From the NCBI GenBank assembly GCA_002409965.1, contig DHON01000049.1, positions 13,678 to 53,918 of the forward strand: a stretch of 40,241 nucleotides of DNA. The letters are read 5' to 3'. Positions within the stretch are counted from its first letter, which is position 1. Each line of letters starts with the position of its first letter. Below are positions 8,846 through 17,096 of this stretch, one piece after another. A program made the position numbers and the translations under genes. This DNA is from Firmicutes bacterium UBA5389. GTDB taxonomy: Bacteria > Bacillota > DTU025. The notes beneath the pieces are model-generated. The model did no database searches. It was not told where the DNA came from and saw nothing but the letters and a program-made list of their open reading frames with translations.

Positions 8846-8982
8846 TCGCCCGCCTCCCCCATAGCCGTGCTTATCTTCTTCTTTTCGACTCTCTGCGCGC
8901 TTTTCCTTCGCGGGCTATCCGCGCGCGACTATTGCATGGCGTTTCTGGGAAACCTAACGTCAGTTGGCGGGAGGGTGAGTAC

Positions 8983-10044
8983 ATGCGAGTAGGTTTTTCA
9001 GGCAGGCCTTCGTCGCTGTCGGGAATGCCTGCCCCATCGCCTCGCGAGCAGATGACGCGCTATGTGTCTGCCTGTTCTCAACTCGGCTTGGGCTGCTTGG
9101 AGTTGCCTGCCGTCGTGCTTTTCGGCAAGGGCGGATGGCGAAACCAATATCTGGCGGCCTGTACCGAATCCTCGCCTGCCCAGTCCGCATCGGGCCGCGC
9201 CTCAGGCAGCGTGGACGTGTTGGTACGAATGAGACCATCGGATTGCCTCGGCGCATGCGCGCAACATGCCCAGGCCCCAAGGCACGCCGAGGCGGACTAC
9301 GCTCGCCATCTGGTCAAGATGGTTGGCGGAAGGCTGGCGACGGTGCTGGTGAAGTCGGAACATAGCCTCACAGCCCCTGACCTCGCTCCTCCGGGGGGCC
9401 AGGGGGCCGCCCGTATCGGCCTGGTGCTCAACTGGTCGGACCAGGCCGCGATTTTGGCCGCAGCACGAGCAGTACGCCGGTCGGCGCAGTTCATGATGCT
9501 TCCCTTGCTGAACCTCGGGTCGGAGCGCCCCTCAAGGTTGGAGCGGAGCGCGGAGCGCGCGCTCGGGGTGTGCCGCAGCGAGAATCGCGGAGGTGACTCA
9601 TACCTGTTCGTATCCTTGCCTCGCTCGGGCCGCACGCCGCCTCACGCTGCGCCAAGCGACATCAGAGCGCTGCTTGCGGCTGTGAACAGGTTCGAGGAGG
9701 AGACAGCCTGCGAGATCGGAGTGATCTTCTCCGGCCCTGGCAGCGAAGTCCACGCACACCAAGCTGCGGGCATGGCCCGAGAGCTGAAACGCCCTGTGGT
9801 CGGCGGCCGGACCGGCCCGCCAGGCGCCGAAGTGGGGTCGACGGTCAGGATACGCGATGTTGAACTGGGGCTGGACATGCAGTACGCAATAGTCCGGCCT
9901 GAGCATGCCTCGGTCACGGCAGGACGGCTGTCGAGCGAGTCGCCGGTGGCCAGGGCGATCATGGGCCGGCCCCCTGGAGCGCGGGTGGAGGTGGCGGCGC
10001 CGGACGGGCGCGTGGTTTACGAACTCCTGGAGGTCAGAAACTGA
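8983..10044 (+). CDS. GreA/GreB C-terminal-domain protein with unrecognised N-terminal region
   Basis: A 353-residue protein of two parts. Residues ~283-353 match the FKBP-like C-terminal domain of Gre transcript-cleavage factors, seen in GSTVRIRDVELGLDMQY, then SSESPVARAIMGRPPGARV and a final VVYELLEV. The N-terminal coiled-coil with the acidic tip that Gre factors insert into RNA polymerase is absent. Instead residues 1-~280 show alternating hydrophobic strands and helices (RVGFSGRPSS, LGLGCLELPAVVLFG, RIGLVLNWSDQAAIL, CEIGVIFSGPGSEVHAHQAA). This vaguely resembles a TIM-barrel such as the endonuclease IV/sugar isomerase fold, but I cannot assign it. Start ATG 8983 has GGGAGGG upstream; the frame extends 17 codons further. 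It is a single plus-strand gene divergent from the amidase. Confidence 0.75.
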   Translation: MRVGFSGRPSSLSGMPAPSPREQMTRYVSACSQLGLGCLELPAVVLFGKGGWRNQYLAACTESSPAQSASGRASGSVDVLVRMRPSDCLGACAQHAQAPRHAEADYARHLVKMVGGRLATVLVKSEHSLTAPDLAPPGGQGAARIGLVLNWSDQAAILAAARAVRRSAQFMMLPLLNLGSERPSRLERSAERALGVCRSENRGGDSYLFVSLPRSGRTPPHAAPSDIRALLAAVNRFEEETACEIGVIFSGPGSEVHAHQAAGMARELKRPVVGGRTGPPGAEVGSTVRIRDVELGLDMQYAIVRPEHASVTAGRLSSESPVARAIMGRPPGARVEVAAPDGRVVYELLEVRN

Positions 10045-10247
10045 GCCCTGAGCCTCCGCTCCAGGCTGGACAGCTTTCGGCTGTACTCCGCCAGACGAAG
10101 CCGGCGAAGATTGAACGCGGACGGAGATGCGCATGACGCAGCCGTTTGGAAACTGGTAGGGGTCGTCTCCGGCTACCCGGCGGAGGTCATCGAAACAGTG
10201 ACACAGCATGCCCGCATAGTAGTCGAAACATTCTGTAACTTAGAACC

Positions 10248-10300
10248 GCCCGCCAACGGCCAGGCCGACACCGATTCGGTGGGCGAGCCAGGCGGCGGGC
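10248..10300. terminator. Possible bidirectional terminator structure between convergent genes
   Basis: GCCCGCC (10248-10254) and GGCGGGC (10294-10300) can pair around an inner CACCG-ATT-CGGTG hairpin (10269-10281). It lies in the 272-bp gap between the convergent Gre-domain gene and the glycogen synthase gene. No U-tract follows on either strand, so the assignment is tentative. Nothing else is recognisable in the gap. Confidence 0.35.
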
Positions 10301-10316
10301 CGCGCCGTGCTGACAG

Positions 10317-11483
10317 TCACTCACACACAACGGATTCATAAACCTTCTTGGTCTGCATCGCAATCGCCTGCCATGAGAAATGCTCTTCGACACGGGCCCG
10401 CCCGGCCTTTCCGAGACGCCCAGACAGGTCGTCCGAGCCCAGAACGAGGTTGATCGCCTCTGCCAGAGCGATGGGGTCGGCAGGAGGAACAAGAAACCCG
10501 GTTTCCCCATCCACCACTACCTCTGGTATACCACCTACCCTGGACGCGACCACGGGTATCTCGCATGCCATGGCTTCCAGGTTAATTATGCCGAACGGCT
10601 CATACACAGATGGGCATGCGAAAACCGCCGCGTTGCTGTACAGCTGAATGACATGCTCTCTTGGGAGCATCCGGTCGATCCAAATCACGTTGTCCATCTG
10701 GCCGACCCGCGCCGCCAATTCATCTTCGACCTCCCGGGTGTCGGGGCTACCGGCGCACAGAACGATCTTCACGCCCGCGCGGATCCGCTGTGCCGCTTCA
10801 AGCAGGTGCATGATCCCCTTCTGCCGGGATATCCGACCCACAAAGAGCACATAGGGCTGGCTGATTCCGTATACCTTGAGCGCAGACGAGTCGGCAGTCC
10901 TCCGGTATCCCGCAAGGTCGATTCCATTGTGTATCACCACTACCTTCTCAGGGGCGACATCGTACAGCCTCAACACGTCCTCCCTCATCTCCTGAGACAC
11001 TGCGATCACCCGGTCCGAGTTCTCGATGCCGATCTTCTCCATCCATGAACTCCCCGCGTAACCTGCGCCCAGTTGCTCCGCTTTCCAAGGTCTGAGCGGT
11101 TCGAGAGAATGCACGGTGGTGACGAGCTTTGCGCCGTAGAGCATCTTGGCCAGGTAACCTGCGAAAAACGTGTACCACGTATGGCAATGGACTACGTCCG
11201 AGGTGATGGGATCCCGCACGAGAGCCAGGTCGACAGAGAGCGGACTCAGCACTTTCTCAAGACGCGGATCCGAGCCCCGTGACAGCTCGGGCCACGGATC
11301 GTATCCCCTGACAGTCAGCGAGTTCTGAACCGACTCTCGCCGGCCGAAGCACCTTACCTCAACCGGCATGATATCCGTCAGGTATGACGACAGGTAATCC
11401 ACGTGCACTCCCGCCCCACCGTACACATTGGGCGGAAACTCGCGACTCATCATAGTTACGCTTACAGGTTGCATCGCCTTCAA
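10317..11483 (-). CDS. glgA: GT4-family glycogen synthase / GlgM-like alpha-glucosyltransferase
   Basis: Predicted to transfer glucose from ADP-glucose in alpha-glucan synthesis, by retention (GT-B fold, GT4). At 388 residues it matches the actinobacterial-type GlgA/GlgM rather than the ~480-residue GT5 GlgA. Seen: the N-terminal donor-fold motif MMSREFPPNVYGGAGVHVDYL, HCHTWYTFFAGY, and the C-terminal ACPSVYEPFGIINLEAMACEIPVVAS with the E-x7-E pattern typical of GT4. The start is TTG 11483, overlapping the upstream kinase stop (11480) by four bases, or ATG 11474. Being coupled to a maltokinase-like gene suggests a role in making maltose-1-phosphate or linear alpha-glucan rather than classic glycogen elongation alone; that is inference. 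Confidence 0.85.
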   Translation of the reverse strand: MKAMQPVSVTMMSREFPPNVYGGAGVHVDYLSSYLTDIMPVEVRCFGRRESVQNSLTVRGYDPWPELSRGSDPRLEKVLSPLSVDLALVRDPITSDVVHCHTWYTFFAGYLAKMLYGAKLVTTVHSLEPLRPWKAEQLGAGYAGSSWMEKIGIENSDRVIAVSQEMREDVLRLYDVAPEKVVVIHNGIDLAGYRRTADSSALKVYGISQPYVLFVGRISRQKGIMHLLEAAQRIRAGVKIVLCAGSPDTREVEDELAARVGQMDNVIWIDRMLPREHVIQLYSNAAVFACPSVYEPFGIINLEAMACEIPVVASRVGGIPEVVVDGETGFLVPPADPIALAEAINLVLGSDDLSGRLGKAGRARVEEHFSWQAIAMQTKKVYESVVCE

Positions 11484-12955
11484 GCACGATCACCTTCCCT
11501 TGCGTTCAGGACCTGCAGGATTCCGGCTAGAGGAATCGATGCCCAGTCCGGCCTGTTGTTGATCTCGTAGTCGATCTCATAGAGAGCCTTCTCCATCTCG
11601 AACAGCGATATCAGCGACTGCCGCGCCTCGGGCGCCCGCGGCCACAGGCCGCTGCTCCGCTCGAGCACTTCGCCGAAGTATCCCTGAAGGAACGCGTCTC
11701 TGGCCCGATGCTCCCAGTCTGCCAGCGCCTGCTGAGCTCGGCCGGCGGCTCGCAATCGCGCCGAGTGCGCGGCGTAGCTGAACGAACGCAGCATACCCGC
11801 AACATCCCTGGCCGGGCTGGATGGAGCACGCCGTTGCTCGAGTGGCGCCAGCGGCTCACCCTCGAAATCGATGACAGCGAATCCCCCATCCGGCCTGAGC
11901 AGAATCTGCCCAAGGTGCAGATCGCCGTGGCACCGGATAACCTCGCCTAAGTCTGCGCATGCGGTATCCCACGCCAGCCTGGATCGGAGGCTGGGCGTTG
12001 CCTCTATCACAAGCCGAGCCAGTCGGCCGGCATCCGCGCTCAGGAAGCCCGGGTGGTCAAGAGCCTCGCGAAGGCGGCTGGCCGCATTGGCAGCCCGGTC
12101 CAGCAAGCGATCCCGCCATCGGTCCAACGCGGCTGGCCTGAGGGGGCCGCGCCCGAATCCGGGGATGTCGATAGACGCCAGAGCCAGGTGAAGCCTGCCT
12201 ATGGTCGCTCCGAGGCGCCCGATGGCATCGTTCGAACACACATCATGGCCGCCCAGCGCCCCGGCGCGCGCGAACCCGTCAAGCGCGATTCCCATGGCAT
12301 CCCACACATCGCCCACGTTCGGAACCGCCTCGGTTTGGACTGCCACCGAGTATGTCGTGCCATCGCTGCCTACATACGTGGCTTCCCCCAGCACACGGGC
12401 GGTTTCGCTGAAGCCGGTGTGCTCGCTCAGGGCGGCGCCCACCTCCACATCGGGGTTGATGCCCAGAGCCAGCACTCGCATAGTCTTGAGCACGGCGCTC
12501 CTCTCGGCAATCACGATGCTATTGCTGTATTCGCCGTCCACGTTGTGCACAGCCCAGCCTGGATTCCCACCTACCCTGCGGAATTCGAATCTCCCGTGTC
12601 GCGCCTGCACATCGGCATTGGATTCCATCAGAGTCAAGACGGCGTTGGCATACGCAGGCTCAGACGCTGCATCGATCAGGGCCGTGTCGGGGTCGACGCC
12701 CGAGGTGGCCAAGACACGCCCTGGCCGATCCGGATTTGCGCTGCCCAGGGTGACAGGGATGAAGTAGTCGCCCGCTCCGGCGAACCTGACGACTGCAAGC
12801 GCCACCGGAGTATTGCCCGATGCAGGCAGTGGCCCGGCCAGGTCCAGCAGTTCCCAAGTCGACGCGCCCGACAGCTTGTGGCGAAACCATCGAGCATCTG
12901 CCGCCGATTGAGCGCGCATTCGCACAAGAAGCTCCTCGATCAGCGCCATCGACAC
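11480..12955 (-). CDS. Maltokinase-like (Pep2/Mak) phosphotransferase
   Basis: Predicted ATP-dependent kinase of the aminoglycoside-phosphotransferase fold, most like maltokinase, which makes maltose-1-phosphate. The ~490 residues comprise an N-terminal cap (about 100 residues), then an N-lobe, then the C-lobe with the catalytic loop IRCHGDLHLGQILLR (Brenner-type HGDxHxxQ) and metal-binding AVIDFEGEP. The tail LEQRRAPSSPARDVAGMLRSFSYAA is characteristic of this family. I prefer GTG 12955, eight bases after AGGAGG; ATG 12949 is the alternative. It shares a four-base overlap with the glycosyltransferase, so the products probably act together. No treS or glgE is visible here. Confidence 0.82.
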   Translation of the reverse strand: MSMALIEELLVRMRAQSAADARWFRHKLSGASTWELLDLAGPLPASGNTPVALAVVRFAGAGDYFIPVTLGSANPDRPGRVLATSGVDPDTALIDAASEPAYANAVLTLMESNADVQARHGRFEFRRVGGNPGWAVHNVDGEYSNSIVIAERSAVLKTMRVLALGINPDVEVGAALSEHTGFSETARVLGEATYVGSDGTTYSVAVQTEAVPNVGDVWDAMGIALDGFARAGALGGHDVCSNDAIGRLGATIGRLHLALASIDIPGFGRGPLRPAALDRWRDRLLDRAANAASRLREALDHPGFLSADAGRLARLVIEATPSLRSRLAWDTACADLGEVIRCHGDLHLGQILLRPDGGFAVIDFEGEPLAPLEQRRAPSSPARDVAGMLRSFSYAAHSARLRAAGRAQQALADWEHRARDAFLQGYFGEVLERSSGLWPRAPEARQSLISLFEMEKALYEIDYEINNRPDWASIPLAGILQVLNAREGDRA

Positions 12956-13053
12956 TTGACCCACCTCCTGCAAGATACACCGAACCCGGACGCATCCTTG
13001 GGAAAGAGCGCGCCCGGGTCCAATGCACGCGCGAAACACGCCTGCAATGGCGT

Positions 13054-14241
13054 TTACATGCCCATGGCCTCTTTTATGACCGTTCCCAGACGGTTCAGCC
13101 CTTCGTCCAGGGCGTCAAGGCTCGCGTTGCTGAAGTTGAGCCTCATGGTATTGTGCCCGGTATCATCGAAGTAGAACGGGACGCCGGGTATGAATGCGAC
13201 CTTCTTCTCCGAGGCGCGCTTGATCAGCTCAGTGGTGTCGATCTGCTCGGGCAGTACCGCCCACACGAACAGACCTCCCTCTGGGTGCGTCCAACGCACT
13301 CCCTCGGGGAAATACCTCTCCATGGCGCGCAGAGCGGCATCGCGCTTCACCATGTAGGCGCTCTTGATGGACTCAAGGTGAGGGCCGAGATACCCGCGCG
13401 AACAGAACTCGTATATGAGCCTCTGCGACAGATTCGATGTATGAAAGTCGGTGCTCTGCTTGCACTGAGCCAGCCTGGGCTGGACATGAGCCGGCGAGAC
13501 CATGTACCCCACACGCAGGCCCGGAGAGACGATCTTCGAAAAACTGCCTACGAAGATGGAGACTCCCCGATCGTCGAAGCTCGCGATGGACGGCGCGGGA
13601 TCCCCGTCGTACCGGAGCTTGGCATAGGGATCGTCCTCGAGCACCAAGACACCGTGCTTTCCGGCTATCTCGGCTATGGCTTTCCTACGATCCGCGGGGA
13701 TGGTGACGCCCGTGGGATTCTGGAACGTGGGCACTACGTACAGCAGTCTCGGGTGATGCCTGCGGATCGCCTCTTCAAAGGACTCGGGTATGATGCCTTC
13801 GTCGTCGGATTCTACAGCCCCAAACCTGACTTCGTACGTCTTGAATATGGGAATCGCAGCCAGATACGTAGGTCTTTCCACCAATACGCAGTCGCCTGGG
13901 TTCAGAAATGCTTTCGCCGCCAGATCGATGCCTTGCTGGCCTCCTGAAGTGACCAGCACGTTCTCGCGCTTTGCCTGAACGCCAGTCTCCGCCATCCAAG
14001 CTGCGAGCCACTCTCGCAGAGGGCCGTAGCCGTCGATGGTCGCGTACTGCAGGACTTGCTTACCGGAGGTACGCAGAATTTCATCGGCCAACTCCCGGAG
14101 GCGTTCCACTGGCAGAGCATCGGGCGAGGGTATACCGCCTGCGAATGAGATAATGTCCGCCTTCTCGGTCAGGGCAAACATGTTGGCCACAACATCTCCG
14201 CCGAGATCCCGCATCCTGTTGGCGAATGTGGTGGTCTCCAA
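13054..14241 (-). CDS. PLP-dependent class I/II aminotransferase (LysN/2-aminoadipate type)
   Basis: Fold-type I aminotransferase of the broad-specificity 2-aminoadipate/aromatic/branched-chain group. Hallmarks in order: FAGGIPSPDALP at the N-terminus, LVTSGGQQGIDLAAKAFL, VVPTFQNPTGVTI, LEDDPYAKLRY, and the PLP lysine in VGSFSKIVSPGLRVGYM. No N-terminal DNA-binding domain is present, so it is an enzyme and not a MocR regulator. The likely start is TTG 14241, after AGGGAG, eight bases beyond the korC stop; ATG 14214 is possible. Because it directly follows the oxidoreductase genes, I infer that it makes the 2-oxoacid the ferredoxin oxidoreductase consumes, with 2-oxoglutarate as probable amino acceptor. 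Confidence 0.87.
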   Translation of the reverse strand: METTTFANRMRDLGGDVVANMFALTEKADIISFAGGIPSPDALPVERLRELADEILRTSGKQVLQYATIDGYGPLREWLAAWMAETGVQAKRENVLVTSGGQQGIDLAAKAFLNPGDCVLVERPTYLAAIPIFKTYEVRFGAVESDDEGIIPESFEEAIRRHHPRLLYVVPTFQNPTGVTIPADRRKAIAEIAGKHGVLVLEDDPYAKLRYDGDPAPSIASFDDRGVSIFVGSFSKIVSPGLRVGYMVSPAHVQPRLAQCKQSTDFHTSNLSQRLIYEFCSRGYLGPHLESIKSAYMVKRDAALRAMERYFPEGVRWTHPEGGLFVWAVLPEQIDTTELIKRASEKKVAFIPGVPFYFDDTGHNTMRLNFSNASLDALDEGLNRLGTVIKEAMGM

Positions 14242-14248
14242 TCGATCA

Positions 14249-14806
14249 TCACTCCCTTTGGAATGCTCGACTGCCTGCTTCTTGCGCGGCGGCCATTCCG
14301 GCCCTGAGCGCGTTGAGGTTAGCTTCGGCCGTTCCACGCGGCACTCGCGCCGCCACGGCCCGCTCCAGCGACTCCGGCGATACAAGCTTAGCAACGCTGT
14401 TGACGACTCCGAGAGCCGCTATGTTTGCGGTTATTGCCCGACCGGTGGCCTCCACCGATATGTCGGTAACGGGGATCTTGTACACCACCCCCGCGTTTGA
14501 AGGCACGTTTTCGACCAACCCTGAATCGACAATCACAGCGCCGCCCGGTTCCACAGTGCACGCGTAGCGTTTGCACGCAGCTTCCGACATCAGCAGAAGC
14601 ACATCGGGAGCGGTCACCTTAGGATAGTCGATGGGTTCGTCGCTTATGATGACCTCGGCTTTCGAGGCTCCGCCCCGTGCCTCCGGACCATAGCTCTGGG
14701 TCTGAACAGCTTCGTGGCCATCGTGCATCGCCGCTTCGGCCAGGATGATGCCGGCCAGGATCAACCCCTGCCCACCGTATCCCGACAGCCGTATCTCGCG
14801 TCTCAC
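14249..14806 (-). CDS. korC: 2-oxoacid:ferredoxin oxidoreductase, gamma subunit
   Basis: Gamma chain of a four-subunit, CoA-dependent 2-oxoacid:ferredoxin oxidoreductase (2-oxoacid + CoA + oxidised ferredoxin to acyl-CoA + CO2 + reduced ferredoxin). The 185 residues start MRREIRLSGYGGQGLILAG, the conserved G-x-GGQG motif, followed by QSYGPEARGGASKAEVIIS, a signature of this subunit. Start GTG 14806 overlaps the korB stop by four bases. Subunit order D-A-B-C is typical of 2-oxoglutarate or branched-chain enzymes; the sequence does not let me choose between them. Confidence 0.9.
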   Translation of the reverse strand: MRREIRLSGYGGQGLILAGIILAEAAMHDGHEAVQTQSYGPEARGGASKAEVIISDEPIDYPKVTAPDVLLLMSEAACKRYACTVEPGGAVIVDSGLVENVPSNAGVVYKIPVTDISVEATGRAITANIAALGVVNSVAKLVSPESLERAVAARVPRGTAEANLNALRAGMAAAQEAGSRAFQRE

Positions 14807-15627
14807 TTGCCGGCCGCCTCCTTTGCGCGTTCGATCACTCCGTCGTACAGCTCAATGTAGCCAGGAGCATCGCCCCGGTAGAATTCGCCGATGATGATCT
14901 TGCCCCGAAGCTCTGCCGGATCCAGTTTGGCGGCGGCAGCTGCCGTTACAGAGTTCTTTTTGAGCGTCTCCAGCATCTGAAGCGAGCTGCCCAGCTTGTT
15001 ACGGCGCCCGAAGTAAGTCGGACAGCTCCCAACCGCCTCAACAAAAGCGAATCCCGGGTTTTCGATGGCGCGTTCTATGTACGTGGACAACTGGCGAGCC
15101 TGGGCCACCGTAGCCCGGGCAACGTAGTTGGCGCCCGAAGCCCTGACTAATTCGCACATGTCGAAATTCCGCTCGACATTGCCGTAAGGAGCGGTAGCTG
15201 CGAACATACCGCTGGGCGTAAGCGGAGAGTACTGGCCGTTCGTCATCCCGTATATCGAGTTGTTGAACATCACCGTGGTAACACCCATATTCCGCCGGGC
15301 CGCGTGTATCAGGTGATTCCCGCCTATTGCGGCTCCATCGCCGTCTCCGGTGACAACGATCACGTGAAGATCGGGATTGGCGAGCTTAATCCCTGTGGCG
15401 AATGCTATGGCCCTTCCATGCGTCGTATGGAGAGTATTGAAGTCGAGATACCCAGGGGCGCGTGAAGCGCAGCCGATGCCGGACACCACGCACACCTGAT
15501 CCTTCGGCAGGTCCAGCCTGGCCACGGCCCTAAGCAACGCGTTCAGCACGATACCGTGACCGCAGCCAGGACACCAAATGTGCGGCATGAACTGTGTACG
15601 CAGGTACTCATCTATGGACTTCGCCAC
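14803..15627 (-). CDS. korB: 2-oxoacid:ferredoxin oxidoreductase, beta (TPP-binding) subunit
   Basis: Beta chain, which binds thiamine pyrophosphate and one [4Fe-4S] cluster. The 274 residues include HIWCPGCGHGIVLNAL (CxxC cluster ligands), a further Cys in SGIGCASRAPGYL, and the TPP/Mg signature VVTGDGDGAAIGGNHLIHA followed by NNSIYGMTNGQYSP. Another conserved Cys lies in EAVGSCPTYFGRRN. Start GTG 15627 follows GGAGG at about nine bases and lies three bases after korA. It overlaps korC by four bases. Confidence 0.93.
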   Translation of the reverse strand: MAKSIDEYLRTQFMPHIWCPGCGHGIVLNALLRAVARLDLPKDQVCVVSGIGCASRAPGYLDFNTLHTTHGRAIAFATGIKLANPDLHVIVVTGDGDGAAIGGNHLIHAARRNMGVTTVMFNNSIYGMTNGQYSPLTPSGMFAATAPYGNVERNFDMCELVRASGANYVARATVAQARQLSTYIERAIENPGFAFVEAVGSCPTYFGRRNKLGSSLQMLETLKKNSVTAAAAAKLDPAELRGKIIIGEFYRGDAPGYIELYDGVIERAKEAAGK

Positions 15628-15630
15628 TTA

Positions 15631-16773
15631 CTACACCTCCTCCAGCCGCGCGAGGATCTCCTCGGGCGTGATGGGTTCGCCGTCGACTCGGAAGTGGCCG
15701 ATGACCTCGCACTTGCCGCATGCCGCCCGCTGGACTTCCCCGATGAGCTGGCCCATGTTCATCTCAGGCACGATGATCCGGTCCACCCGGGCCGCTATCT
15801 CCGCTATCTGCTCATACGGGAACGGCCAGATCGTCTTGGGCTGGAATACGCCGGCCGCGATTCCCTTGCCGCGAGCCAGTCTGACCGCGCGCCGCGCAGA
15901 CCTGGCCACGATGCCGCAGGCGACCACCGCCACCTTGGCATCGTCCATATGCTCATCCCAGGTGAATGTGATGTCGCGCCTGTGATTTGCGATCTTGCCT
16001 TCGAGCCTCCTGACCAAGTGGTCCACTTTGGCCGGTGCGGAGGTGGGGAATCCGGTGATGTCGTGGTATAAGCCCGTTACATGCCAACGGTACCCTGTGC
16101 CGAAGTCAGCCATGGCAGGCACCCCATCCGGCCCCGCGTCGTACGGCAGATAGTCCGAGGGAGCGACCGTTGGACGCGGTCGCCAGGCAATCTCGATTTC
16201 GTCGGCGCACGGCACGATCACACGCTCCCTCATGTGCGCCACGACCTCATCCATAAGAAGGATGACGGGAACGCGCAGCGTTTCGGCGATGTTGACAGCC
16301 TTGACTGTCAGATCGAAGGTCTCCGCCACACTCGATGGGTAAAGCGCCACGACCGGATGATCGCCATGCGTGCCCCACCTGGCTTGCATCAGGTCGCCCT
16401 GGCCCGGCGATGTCGGAAGACCGGTGCTGGGGCCGGTGCGCTGGACGTTGACGATCACGCACGGAACCTCCGTAAACGAAGCGAACCCCAGGTTCTCCTG
16501 TTTGAGAGAGAAGCCGGGGCCCGATGTTGCGGTCATGGCCTTCATCCCTGCGAGCGATGCGCCGATGACCGCTGCCATGCTGGCGATTTCATCTTCCATC
16601 TGGATGAACTTGCCGCCGAGCTGCGGCAACCGCGCCGATAGGATCTCAGCGATCTCGCTCGACGGTGTAATGGGATAGCCTGCAAAAAACCTCACTCCCG
16701 CGAGCAGCGCTGCCTCAGCACAACTCTCGTTGCCCTGAAGCAGCCTGGCCCGCACGTCGCACTTACCTGCCAT
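15631..16773 (-). CDS. korA: 2-oxoacid:ferredoxin oxidoreductase, alpha subunit
   Basis: Alpha chain (~380 residues) of the same complex, including the pyrimidine-binding and transketolase C-terminal-like domains. Motifs: GNESCAEAALLAGVRFFAGYPITPSSEIAE, then QMEDEIASMAAVIGASLAG, then TATSGPGFSLKQENLGFA, all typical of KorA/VorA. The C-terminal domain includes PEMNMGQLIGEVQRAA. I chose ATG 16773 (nine bases after GGGAGG) over TTG 16779. The start overlaps the end of korD by 11 bases. Confidence 0.93.
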   Translation of the reverse strand: MAGKCDVRARLLQGNESCAEAALLAGVRFFAGYPITPSSEIAEILSARLPQLGGKFIQMEDEIASMAAVIGASLAGMKAMTATSGPGFSLKQENLGFASFTEVPCVIVNVQRTGPSTGLPTSPGQGDLMQARWGTHGDHPVVALYPSSVAETFDLTVKAVNIAETLRVPVILLMDEVVAHMRERVIVPCADEIEIAWRPRPTVAPSDYLPYDAGPDGVPAMADFGTGYRWHVTGLYHDITGFPTSAPAKVDHLVRRLEGKIANHRRDITFTWDEHMDDAKVAVVACGIVARSARRAVRLARGKGIAAGVFQPKTIWPFPYEQIAEIAARVDRIIVPEMNMGQLIGEVQRAACGKCEVIGHFRVDGEPITPEEILARLEEV

Positions 16774-17020
16774 CGGCAACTGCCTCCCTTCGCCCAGCAG
16801 GCGCAGCCGCCCTCTTGGCTACCACCCGTACAGCAAAATCGGGGCACATGATCTCGCAAGTCTCACACCTGGTACAATCATCTGGCCTCGCTACCACAGC
16901 TTTTCCGTCAGGCGCGGCTTCCAGGACCTTCTTGGGACACATGGCGATGCATATGCCGCAGCCTTTGCACCATTCGCGCCTCACGAGGACTGGCGCCTCG
17001 GGGCTTCCTGCCGAAATCAA
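16763..17020 (-). CDS. korD: 2-oxoacid:ferredoxin oxidoreductase, delta (2x[4Fe-4S] ferredoxin) subunit
   Basis: Small bacterial-type ferredoxin subunit of about 85 residues carrying electrons from the catalytic core. Two cluster motifs are visible: CKGCGICIAMCP and CTRCETCEIMCP, each CxxCxxCxxxCP. The start is uncertain: TTG 17020 lies six bases after GGAGGGGG and is preferred; TTG 17041 would add seven residues and would put that ribosome site inside the gene. It is the first gene of the kor operon, downstream of a clear promoter, and ends with a short basic tail after the second cluster. Confidence 0.88.
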   Translation of the reverse strand: MISAGSPEAPVLVRREWCKGCGICIAMCPKKVLEAAPDGKAVVARPDDCTRCETCEIMCPDFAVRVVAKRAAAPAGRREAVADGR

Positions 17021-17063
17021 TGGACTCCCCCTCCACCTCAATCATTCTGTCTTCGCCCATCCA

Positions 17064-17093
17064 ATTCTACCATTCCAGTATGCACTTATGCAA
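17064..17093 (-). promoter_or_regulatory. Probable sigmaA promoter of the kor-aminotransferase operon
   Basis: Minus strand TTGCAT (17093-17088), an 18-base spacer, then TAGAAT (17069-17064), giving a predicted start about 35-40 bases before the korD start codon. It lies in the short gap just upstream of korD, immediately beside the 3' end of the phosphatase gene. Confidence 0.55.
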
Positions 17094-17096
17094 TGT

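Noticed and set aside
8846..8982. Promoters in the gap between the amidase and the Gre-domain gene
   Set aside because: No pair of -35/-10 boxes with acceptable match and spacing on either strand could be found by eye.
12053..13947. Two plus-strand frames of ~375 codons opposite the maltokinase-like and aminotransferase genes
   Set aside because: The products lack any known motif and run across conserved minus-strand genes; GC-rich shadow frames.
13054..14241. Aminotransferase as a MocR/GntR-type regulator
   Set aside because: No N-terminal winged-helix domain; the protein begins directly with the aminotransferase fold.
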